DNA of 28,552 bases from M55B174 sp034716235 (GTDB taxonomy: Bacteria > Patescibacteriota > Minisyncoccia > CAIUEV01 > JAHKAQ01): NCBI GenBank assembly GCA_034716235.1, contig JAYEHH010000038.1, positions 1 through 28,552 on the forward strand. The letters are read 5' to 3'. Both the position numbers and the translations under genes were made by a program. Shown piece after piece: positions 23,041 through 28,552 of this stretch; position 1 is the stretch's first letter, and the number at the start of each line of letters is the position of its first letter. Below the pieces are notes generated by a model, which saw nothing but the letters and a program-made list of their open reading frames with translations, ran no database searches and was not told the origin of the DNA.

Positions 23041-23290
23041 TCTCTTTTTACCCCTGTCACCCCCGCGAAAGCGGGGGTCCCGAGCAAATTTAGGAAAAAC
23101 TATCTTAGCAAAGGGGAAAAGGAATCGCCAGCCAGAGGCCCGCCTAGACTCGGCGAGGCTGGCTGGTCGCTCTTCGAGCGGGATTCCCGCTTGCCTCGCC
23201 GTGTCACAAAACTGTAATGGATACATTAGTTAGCGAGCTTAGGCGGGCTGGAGTTTATCCTGTCGAATGACGGGACGGGAATGACATGTT
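23041..23290. repeat. Composite GC-rich palindromic repeat, copy 3 (longest)
   Basis: It fills most of the 425-nt gap 22980-23405. ACCCCCGC (23059-23066) and GCGGGGGT (23071-23078) form a GAAA-loop hairpin. Next come the CAAATTTAGG...ACTATCTTAGC module, the shared core in inverted orientation (about 23123-23165), GCGGG/CCCGC (23178-23190), and a second CCTCGCCG...GGCGGGCTGG palindrome whose loop is expanded by about 36 nt of AT-rich sequence (23204-23239). The remaining 23291-23405 shows nothing recognisable. Confidence 0.75.
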
Positions 23291-23405
23291 GTGTTAGTTT
23301 CCTCTTAATTTGTTTGGAATCTCTGTCTAGCATTCACCAACTGGCACTTTCCTACCTATCTTATTTACAATAACACTAATTACAATAGCATTCTATAGTG
23401 AATAA

Positions 23406-23687
23406 TCATAAAAAACAACCAAGGACAGTTAGAATTTGGGGAGGATATTTTTTACCATCCGCACTCTTTAATTTCAGTTGTCGACAAATTGTCGATAACT
23501 CAGTTTTTTCATCATCAGACATCCTCCTCTTAACTCTGTACCAATAGTCTTTTGAGTCAGTACTTTCTGTCAGAGCTCCCACAATATCAACTACCGAATA
23601 AAACCATTCGTTCGCATGCCAAATTCGCCGTATTTTACTGCTTCGGAAAAGTACTATTTTATTATTTTTCTCAATATTATTTAGCAT
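23406..23687 (-). pseudogene. Truncated BRO-N (antirepressor/DinD-like) domain remnant
   Basis: The 93 residues match the N-terminus of BRO-family/DNA-damage-inducible D-like proteins: KIVLF, IRRIWHANEWFYSVVDIV, ALTESTDSKDYWYRVKRR and LSTICRQLKLKSADGKKYP. Family members continue with a T-D-V/A segment and a further 100-200 residues; here the frame turns into PPQILTVLGCFL and stops. This indicates a frameshift and deletion. Such proteins are typical of phages and mobile elements. The start is ATG 23687 (GTG 23693 is possible). Confidence 0.7.
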
Positions 23688-23693
23688 AATCAC

Positions 23694-23711
23694 TGGTAAG
23701 TAATTAACTAC
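23694..23711. promoter_or_regulatory. Shared upstream palindromic motif, copy 1
   Basis: TGGTAAGTAATTAACTAC directly precedes the BRO-N remnant. An 18-nt match with one change lies at 24323-24340, directly upstream of the NYN gene. It contains a near-perfect 12-bp palindrome (GTAATTAAYTAC). Confidence 0.5.
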
Positions 23712-23778
23712 ATAAAGATACTATTTATTGCTTTACACATGTCAAATAACTTGCTATATTAATAATAGAATACATATG

Positions 23779-23818
23779 AAAAACACCTCTTCGGGTCCTG
23801 TCCCTTAGCGGTGTTTTT
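23779..23818. terminator. Bidirectional terminator overlapping the NYN gene end
   Basis: AAAAACACC (23779-23787) pairs with GGTGTTTTT (23810-23818) with an inner GGG/CCC stem, giving T-runs on both strands. On the minus strand the first arm encodes the last Lys-His codons of the NYN protein, so stop codon and terminator overlap. Confidence 0.75.
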
Positions 23819-24314
23819 CTTTAAATCCGAGTTTTTCCTTTAAATTAGCCATAAAAACTATCTTTTCTTTAGCCGTCTTCTTAAGTAAAACCGAACAAGT
23901 TTTAACATAAGGGCTTATCACAAATTTAAGTTTCTGTTGCTTGTATAAATATTTTACCAAAGAATAAAAATCGCCATCACTTGTCACAATCACTGCCTTA
24001 TTATACTTCTTATAATCAAGCATAGCTTGTAAAACCAAATCGGCGTCAACATTTCCTTTAATGTTCCCCTGCTTATCTGGCAATGTTGGCTTAAAGACTA
24101 AAACATACCCATACTCTTGAAGAGATGAATATAAATCTTGATTTTTGGGAATATAGCCAATAAATAAATAAGCAACTTTTATTTGGTATTTCTCTCTAAG
24201 ATAAATTCTAAATCTTTTATAGTTCAGTTTCCATCCTAAACTCTGAATACCTAAATTTAAATTTTGGCTATCTATGAAAGCATAATTTTTTTGTTTGAGT
24301 TGTTTTCTGGGCAT
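23805..24314 (-). CDS. NYN-domain (PIN-like) putative ribonuclease
   Basis: The 169-aa protein is a single NYN/LabA (DUF88-like) domain, a PIN-fold metal-dependent RNase family. Acidic residues fall at the expected places: Asp15 (FIDSQNLN), Asp90 and Asp92 (KGNVDADLVLQAM), and Asp113 and Asp115 (VTSDGDFYSLV). The C-terminus is basic (KTAKEK, KEKLGFKEKHR). It is a lone gene with its own terminator, in an accessory region next to an antirepressor remnant and a toxin-antitoxin pair. Its target RNA is unknown; defence or RNA-turnover roles are both plausible. Confidence 0.85.
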   Translation of the reverse strand: MPRKQLKQKNYAFIDSQNLNLGIQSLGWKLNYKRFRIYLREKYQIKVAYLFIGYIPKNQDLYSSLQEYGYVLVFKPTLPDKQGNIKGNVDADLVLQAMLDYKKYNKAVIVTSDGDFYSLVKYLYKQQKLKFVISPYVKTCSVLLKKTAKEKIVFMANLKEKLGFKEKHR

Positions 24315-24322
24315 AGTTTTAG

Positions 24323-24340
24323 TGGTAAGTAATTAATTAC
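24323..24340. promoter_or_regulatory. Shared upstream palindromic motif, copy 2
   Basis: TGGTAAGTAATTAATTAC lies 8 nt before the NYN start and includes the perfect palindrome GTAATTAATTAC (24329-24340). It is the partner of 23694-23711. The rest of the gap to 24418 is plain AT-rich. Confidence 0.5.
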
Positions 24341-24418
24341 GTAATTCTTTTTTTATTGATTTGGATTTCATACTGAAGTTGTTTGTGGAGTTGGCAAGCT
24401 AAAAGGTAGAAAATAAAA

Positions 24419-24763
24419 TTAGTTTTTTTGATTTTTTAAGTACTCTTTTATTCTTTCGCGATTTTCGTTTCCCTTGTTACCCTTAAAATATAACTCAATA
24501 AATTCTATTCGCTGTTCCTGCTCAAAATAGACATATACAACACGGAGCGATGAGCCTCTCAAATACCTGCAGAATAAACGAGCTTTTAAAACATAGAAAA
24601 CCTCTGTTTGGGTGATTATATAAAAATGCCTGCCGATTCCCAAGGGCACCTCATCCAAAACCTTTTTAAGCTCTGCCAAATCACTATTTAAAGTCTTAAA
24701 CTTTTTGGACAATTTTTTAAAATCTTTTTGAAACTCTGCCGTGCTGTTAAAGCTCATCTTCAT
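24419..24763 (-). CDS. RelE/ParE-like toxin
   Basis: The 114-aa basic protein has the RelE/ParE-fold pattern: helix pair FNSTAEFQKDFKKLSKKF and LAELKKVLDEVP, then strands FYVLKARLFCRYL, LRVVYVYFEQ and RIEFIELYFKGNK, and the C-terminal helix RERIKEYLKNQ. RelE members cleave mRNA on the ribosome and ParE members poison gyrase; key residues are not clear enough to choose. It overlaps the HTH-Panacea gene by 17 nt, antitoxin first, the usual toxin-antitoxin order. Confidence 0.75.
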   Translation of the reverse strand: MKMSFNSTAEFQKDFKKLSKKFKTLNSDLAELKKVLDEVPLGIGRHFYIITQTEVFYVLKARLFCRYLRGSSLRVVYVYFEQEQRIEFIELYFKGNKGNENRERIKEYLKNQKN

Positions 24764-25565
24764 AATTTCTAACTGAATGATCGTCGTCGCGATAAAAAAC
24801 GGTTTCGTAGCTTATTTCTGCTCCCATCTTGTGGACTCTCCACGGAGTATCCGAGTGAGAGTAATCACTTAATTCGGTAGCATTTTTCCAAGCCAAGCGC
24901 GCCAAAACCTCATCAATGTGTTGGATTTCTTGAGCTGATAAAACTTTTAAATCAGCTGACCGGCGTGGCAAGTATTTCTTTTGTTCGTATTGAAAATGCT
25001 TGCTCCTCACTTTCTCAATTTCTCCATCAGCTATCATCTTGTCAGCTATTTCTTTAAATCTAACCGGTGTTGGACCAAAATGATTTTTAATATATTTTGC
25101 GCCAATTAACTGCTCTTCAAATTTTTCATAATAATCAAAGTCTATGAAATAAAGCAATTTATAAATTGCAGTCTCACCTATATTCGGTCGGGCGCCAGCC
25201 TTTTCTAAAATATATAGTAAGACCTCCTTGAATTTTTTTAAATTTTGTTGCGGGACACTAATGCGCATTTCCTGTTTAGCCTTCTTAAGTTTCTTTTTCT
25301 TTTTTTCTCCAACTTTTTTAAAATCCATTTCATTTTTCGGCTCTTTCTTCTCAAGTAAATCTTCCAACGTCATACTAAATAAAGAAGCCAGTTTCCTAGC
25401 CTCTGAAATAGTTAGCTCTCGCTTGCCTTTTTCTATCTGAATATAGGTAGGACGTGAAATCTCCAATTTACGGGATAGATATTCCTGAGAAAAGCCGTTC
25501 TTGAGACGAAGTTTTTTGATAATGGTCGATAAATTTCCAGACATAGCATCTATAATTAAAAACAC
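24747..25565 (-). CDS. HTH (XRE) + Panacea (DUF4065/SocA-like) antitoxin
   Basis: The 272-aa protein has an N-terminal Cro/C1 helix-turn-helix (about 12-69, with FSQEYLSRKLEISRPTYIQI), a Lys-rich linker (about 72-103), and a Panacea domain (about 110-262) with YKLLYFIDFDYYE and KNHFGPTPVRFKEI. Panacea domains are known as antitoxin modules that pair with many unrelated toxins. The coupled downstream RelE/ParE-like gene fits that. The GTG at 25565 is favoured by an AAGGAAG SD 6 nt upstream; ATG 25544 (MSGNLSTIIKKLR) is the alternative. The HTH likely represses the operon promoter. Confidence 0.85.
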   Translation of the reverse strand: MFLIIDAMSGNLSTIIKKLRLKNGFSQEYLSRKLEISRPTYIQIEKGKRELTISEARKLASLFSMTLEDLLEKKEPKNEMDFKKVGEKKKKKLKKAKQEMRISVPQQNLKKFKEVLLYILEKAGARPNIGETAIYKLLYFIDFDYYEKFEEQLIGAKYIKNHFGPTPVRFKEIADKMIADGEIEKVRSKHFQYEQKKYLPRRSADLKVLSAQEIQHIDEVLARLAWKNATELSDYSHSDTPWRVHKMGAEISYETVFYRDDDHSVRNYEDEL

Positions 25566-25585
25566 TTTTAACTTCCTTTTCTGTA

Positions 25586-25625
25586 ATTATACTCTTTATA
25601 TAATTATTGACAAGGGTATATGTCA
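25586..25625 (-). promoter_or_regulatory. Promoter and operator-like palindrome of the toxin-antitoxin operon
   Basis: On the minus strand TTGTCA (25608-25613), 16 nt, TATAAT (25586-25591) give a start near 25579. An inverted repeat TGACA-N8-TGTCA (25608-25625) overlaps the -35 box and is a plausible autoregulatory site for the XRE domain. Confidence 0.6.
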
Positions 25626-25668
25626 GTTTATTTGACTTCTTAATTCCAAACTTTCACTACCAATAATC

Positions 25669-26934
25669 TTATTCTTCAACTTTACCCTTATCAGAAACCT
25701 CCTCAAATTTGGCTGTCATTGTGGGATTGTCTCGTGTTAATTTTTTAACAGTTAGCTCGTCTGCTTTTTTGTTTGCAATTCTTAGATTGTCTTCAGATCG
25801 CAGTAAGTTTTCTTTTGTTTTTTGTAACTGAACAATTGATTTATCAATGCTATCAATAGCAGTTGTAAATTTTTCAGAAGCTAATCGATAGTTACGACCA
25901 AACGAATCACGAAAATCATTAAGTTGATTTTCAAAGTTAGTTACATCAATGTTTTGTGCTTTCACTATTGCCAACTCTGATTTATATTTCATTGAGTTCA
26001 TGGCTGCATTGCGTAGCAATGTAATAATCGGAATAAAAAACTGAGGTCGAATCACATACATTTTTGGATATTTATGAGAGACATCTACAATTCCATTGTT
26101 GTATAGTTCATTATCTGCTTCCAAGAGAGAAACAAGAACGGCATATTCACATTTTTTCTCGGCACGATCTTTGTCTAGTTCTTTTAAAAAGTCTTCGTTT
26201 CGTTTTTTGGTAGCGGTTTCATCCCCCTCATTTTTCATTTCAAACATAATAGAGATTACTTCATTCTCTACATCGTCGGTTTCGCGATAAATATAATCTC
26301 CCTTACTACCACTACTAGCATCGTTATCTTTTTCAAAATATGCATTTTGAAAAGCAGTAGCCCGAAGTTTATTAAATTCTGTTTCGCAATGTTGCTCTAA
26401 GGTTTCACCAACCATTTTAGTGGAAAGCTTTAGCTTCATGTCTTTATACCTCTCAATGACTTCGTCTTTTGTTTTTAATTCATTTTTATATTTTTCCTTT
26501 AATGAGACCTCTCGGAGTTGTACTTCTTGTTCCTTACCTTGCAACTTAACTTTTAGATCATCTCGTTCTTTTTCTACTGAGTCAACCGCTTCTGTAACAG
26601 AAAGCTTTTTTTCTACTTCTGCTTTATCTATCTTTGATTTCATCTCAGAGAGTTCAGCTTCTTTTTTTGCCAATTGCTCCGCAAGATTGCGATCCTTTTC
26701 GGTTCTTAATTCCGACAGCTTTTTATCTTTCTTGGTTAGTTCGTCTTGCAGTGTATTTTTTAAGTTAGACTCTGCTAATTTAACGGCATTTTCTTTTTCC
26801 TTTTCTGCAATGCTTAATCGTTCCTGCAATTCTTCTTCAAATTTATGGTCGCGGACTTGCTTGAGAATATCAGCAAATCCAGCTTCATCAACTTTGAAAA
26901 CTTTTTTACAATTTGGGCATATTATATCTTGCAT
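25669..26934 (-). CDS. DUF2130 coiled-coil protein, putative PD-(D/E)XK nuclease
   Basis: The 421-aa protein starts with a half zinc-ribbon CPNC (residues 6-9) and continues with a long charged coiled coil (about 30-170). The DUF2130 core (about 170-330) contains Glu180 (GETLEQHCE), Asp213 (KGDYIY) and Glu232-x-Lys234 (FEMKNE), in the E...D...ExK order of restriction-like nucleases. A second coiled coil (about 345-400) follows, where the RmuC-like family has tetramer-forming helices. The biochemical role is unproven; a DNA-processing function is likely. Its first 11 codons and upstream 22 bp are duplicated at 28442-28499. Confidence 0.82.
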   Translation of the reverse strand: MQDIICPNCKKVFKVDEAGFADILKQVRDHKFEEELQERLSIAEKEKENAVKLAESNLKNTLQDELTKKDKKLSELRTEKDRNLAEQLAKKEAELSEMKSKIDKAEVEKKLSVTEAVDSVEKERDDLKVKLQGKEQEVQLREVSLKEKYKNELKTKDEVIERYKDMKLKLSTKMVGETLEQHCETEFNKLRATAFQNAYFEKDNDASSGSKGDYIYRETDDVENEVISIMFEMKNEGDETATKKRNEDFLKELDKDRAEKKCEYAVLVSLLEADNELYNNGIVDVSHKYPKMYVIRPQFFIPIITLLRNAAMNSMKYKSELAIVKAQNIDVTNFENQLNDFRDSFGRNYRLASEKFTTAIDSIDKSIVQLQKTKENLLRSEDNLRIANKKADELTVKKLTRDNPTMTAKFEEVSDKGKVEE

Positions 26935-26956
26935 AGTTTTTGATTTAAAAATTAAA
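26902..26956. repeat. 55-bp perfect direct repeat, copy A
   Basis: Covers the first 11 codons and 22 bp upstream of the DUF2130 gene. An identical copy lies at 28445-28499, and the 1.5 kb between them holds the kinase and phosphodiesterase genes. Confidence 0.95.
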
Positions 26957-26986
26957 ATGTTTTAATATATCTGAAGTTTTGCGGAG

Positions 26987-27003
26987 ATACGGAGCAAAAA
27001 TTT
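26987..27003. repeat. 17-bp direct repeat, copy A
   Basis: ATACGGAGCAAAAATTT lies just beyond the kinase stop codon and recurs exactly at 27633-27649, just upstream of the kinase start. Confidence 0.9.
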
Positions 27004-27007
27004 GGGG

Positions 27008-27610
27008 CTATTTTTTTGTTCGTATTATATCATTCATAATCGCTAAAACTGTATCATCAACGGAACTTGCGTGAATAAAAACAACTTTATCAGCACTCTG
27101 AATATATTGTGGTATTAGATTTTGAATATATTGACGATATTGATCTGCATTACTAGAACCTGTTTCTCTTTTGCCATCGTTTTGTCTTGGCCATAATATG
27201 TCAACGACCTCGGTTATATCATCAGACGGGATCAAACAAATATTAAAAAGATGATCGTTGACTAAAGCCTTGTTCTCATTGATTAGCTTGGGATCACAAC
27301 CTTCGTAAGTTGTATGTCCACCAAATGATAAAACATATTCTTGATTATCTTTTTGAAAAACTTCTTGAAAGCATAAATGTTGAATTTGCTTGAATTTCGG
27401 AAGCCCTTCATTATTGATAATCTCTTTTGTCGTTTTTACATTTGCTTTTTTGGCGATTAAATCATCAAGATCGTAAAAAGGTATGCTGAGTTTGCTTGCA
27501 ATTATTTTTCCAATAGTTGATTTTCCTATTCCGGGAGGACCAGAAAAGCCGAGTGCACCACCCTTGTATGTTTTTGAACCTTTGATTTCAACTTTTTGCT
27601 TATATGTCAT
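27008..27610 (-). CDS. Shikimate-kinase-like P-loop kinase
   Basis: The 200-aa protein has a P-loop GPPGIGKST (about 24-32), an acidic motif FYDLDDLIAKK (Asp47, Asp49, Asp50) and a SFGGHTT segment where shikimate kinases carry GGG. Its overall layout resembles AroK/gluconokinase-type small-molecule kinases. The substrate is unknown: no aromatic-pathway gene is nearby and the substrate-binding Arg residues are not obvious. It is flanked by exact 17-bp repeats and lies inside the larger 55-bp repeat pair, so it is probably acquired. Confidence 0.72.
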   Translation of the reverse strand: MTYKQKVEIKGSKTYKGGALGFSGPPGIGKSTIGKIIASKLSIPFYDLDDLIAKKANVKTTKEIINNEGLPKFKQIQHLCFQEVFQKDNQEYVLSFGGHTTYEGCDPKLINENKALVNDHLFNICLIPSDDITEVVDILWPRQNDGKRETGSSNADQYRQYIQNLIPQYIQSADKVVFIHASSVDDTVLAIMNDIIRTKK

Positions 27611-27632
27611 ATTTTTATATTAGCATTTTATA

Positions 27633-27649
27633 ATACGGAGCAAAAATTT
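27633..27649. repeat. 17-bp direct repeat, copy B
   Basis: Exact second copy of 26987-27003. It lies in the 135-nt gap between the kinase and phosphodiesterase genes, which otherwise shows only AT-rich sequence. Confidence 0.9.
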
Positions 27650-27745
27650 AGGTGAAGGAATTTTTATTCCTTGCAACTATTATAGCGAAGAGTTCCTGAG
27701 CCACATATTCTCTGTTGAGTAATATAAAAAATAATTTTAAACTTT

Positions 27746-28426
27746 TTATTCCTTTATGAATAATTTAGGATAATCTGTCCCAATATCATCAACTCCCATT
27801 TCAGCTAATCTATCACCCAATTCTTTTTCATTAACTTGATAAGCATAAACGGTTTTTCCAAGACTGTGGGCTTTGTCAACAAATTCTTTGGTAACAAGTC
27901 CGGAATAGGGAGCGAAAAAATCCAAAGGGACACTTTCCATTAAATTCCATATTTCAGACATCACTTCTTCAGTTTTAAATAGTAACCCAACTTTTAAATC
28001 AGGGTTAAGTTGCTTGATCTCTTTGAGCAAATAATCTCGAAAAGAAGTGATGACTATTTGATTTTGGATATCATTTTTTTTAATAAGTTCATTAACTGGC
28101 CCTGGTGTTCCGTCGGCTTTTAATTCAATCTGTAAGTTAATTTTATTCTTGCATAGGTCGATCACCTCTTGAAGGGTGGGGATTTTTTCGCCTTTTTCAT
28201 AGTCTAGCTTTTTTAAATCGGATAATGTCATCTCACTAACAAAACCCACACCATTGGTTAACCTTGAAACCTCATCATCATGAAAAACAACTATCTTCCC
28301 GTCTTTAGTTCTTTTAACATCTAACTCAGCACGATCACAACTAATGGTAATCGCCATTTGAAATGAGGTCAGGGTGTTTTCTGGAGCATAACCAGCAGCT
28401 CCTTTGTGTCCGACAATATTTATCAT
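27746..28426 (-). CDS. Glycerophosphodiester phosphodiesterase
   Basis: The 226-aa TIM-barrel GDPD hydrolyses glycerophosphodiesters to glycerol-3-phosphate and an alcohol. Catalytic elements are His7 in GHKGAAGYAPENT, Glu16-Asn17, Glu34 and Asp36 (AELDVKRTKDG), His49-Asp50 (VFHDDE), LQIELK and the C-terminal GTDYPKL. The usual H-R-G is H-K-G here. It has no signal peptide, so it is cytoplasmic and likely acts in lipid head-group recycling. It lies inside the 55-bp repeat pair. Confidence 0.9.
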   Translation of the reverse strand: MINIVGHKGAAGYAPENTLTSFQMAITISCDRAELDVKRTKDGKIVVFHDDEVSRLTNGVGFVSEMTLSDLKKLDYEKGEKIPTLQEVIDLCKNKINLQIELKADGTPGPVNELIKKNDIQNQIVITSFRDYLLKEIKQLNPDLKVGLLFKTEEVMSEIWNLMESVPLDFFAPYSGLVTKEFVDKAHSLGKTVYAYQVNEKELGDRLAEMGVDDIGTDYPKLFIKE

Positions 28427-28441
28427 AAAAAGTTTAAGATT

Positions 28442-28477
28442 ATTTTTTACAATTTGGGCATATTATATCTTGCATAG
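28442..28477 (-). pseudogene. 11-codon duplicated start of the DUF2130 gene
   Basis: Reads MQDIICPNCKK and then a stop, identical to the first 11 residues of the DUF2130 protein, and lies 15 nt upstream of the phosphodiesterase start. It is a by-product of the 55-bp duplication, though its translation could now act as a leader peptide. Confidence 0.75.
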
Positions 28478-28499
28478 TTTTTGATTTAAAAATTAAATT
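28445..28499. repeat. 55-bp perfect direct repeat, copy B
   Basis: Identical to 26902-26956 by direct reading. The flanks diverge immediately on both sides. 28500-28552 shows no feature before the window ends. Confidence 0.95.
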
Positions 28500-28552
28500 A
28501 ATTGAGGTTTTTTTAAGTTGTTGTTTGAGTTGATGGAGTGTGTCAGTTATTT

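Noticed and set aside
23006..23233. Short open frames over the third palindromic repeat
   Set aside because: Both strands are open only because the GC-rich repeat lacks stops; the products match nothing but the repeat.
26420..26965. Ser/Phe-rich open frame on the plus strand
   Set aside because: It is the antisense shadow of the Glu/Lys-rich coiled coil of the DUF2130 gene.
1..28552. Recoded TGA (glycine) as in Gracilibacteria
   Set aside because: tpiA, the aldolase, mreB and other genes end at TGA exactly at the family C-terminus, and no conserved Gly positions use TGA.

Overview
The window is AT-rich, densely coding bacterial DNA, most likely from a Patescibacteria (Candidate Phyla Radiation, Parcubacteria-like) genome. 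Grounds for this are compact genes with 1-17 nt overlaps, almost no Shine-Dalgarno (SD) sequences in front of housekeeping genes, a divergent UppS, several lineage-typical membrane or hypothetical proteins, and dispersed GC-rich palindromes in intergenic gaps. TGA acts as a normal stop, so this is not a Gracilibacteria/Absconditabacteria-type code. The assignment is an inference from gene content; no rRNA or tRNA gene was seen.

Left arm (1-10670, all + strand). After the end of a Gly/Asn-rich protein and a terminator comes a long housekeeping run: a 45-aa membrane peptide overlapping ispG (isoprenoid precursor), uppS (C55 lipid carrier), mltG (peptidoglycan strand termination), gmk followed by a degenerate gmk paralog without its P-loop, a dolichyl-phosphate-sugar-synthase-like GT2, galT, a small multidrug-export-family membrane protein, tpiA overlapping a class II aldolase, and an iscS-iscU pair. 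The themes are envelope lipid and sugar supply, lower glycolysis and Fe-S assembly.

Middle (10671-14232). A complete Xer-type tyrosine recombinase has a near-consensus promoter whose spacer holds a palindrome. Convergent to it is an operon of four small unknown genes (11792-13046, minus strand): two tandem paralogs with an identical five-cysteine pattern and two tandem paralogs of a short helical protein. This operon, unlike almost everything else here, has strong SD sites. Divergent from it is a membrane-anchored lysozyme-like gene with a consensus promoter and a leader of about 107 nt. The leader contains a promoter-proximal terminator-like hairpin, two competing stems and a hairpin enclosing the start codon. 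This block is the best candidate for something undescribed.

Right-centre (14317-22979, minus strand). This is a second housekeeping block: murA, mreB, a coupled GT4, greA, pyrH, lysS, a polytopic membrane protein, and a secreted coiled-coil protein ending in a C39-like cysteine peptidase (PcsB-like layout). MurA has Asp in place of the fosfomycin-target Cys. The murA-mreB gap is filled by a 9-nt tandem repeat with an inverted second half.

Right arm (22980-28552, minus strand). This is an accessory region: a composite palindromic repeat, a truncated BRO-N antirepressor remnant, a NYN-domain RNase-like gene, a RelE/ParE-like toxin overlapping an HTH+Panacea antitoxin with its own promoter and operator-like palindrome, a DUF2130 coiled-coil/putative nuclease protein, a shikimate-kinase-like P-loop kinase and a glycerophosphodiester phosphodiesterase. 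A perfect 55-bp direct repeat, which duplicates the start of the DUF2130 gene, flanks the last two genes, and a 17-bp direct repeat flanks the kinase alone. Both point to recent cassette insertion.
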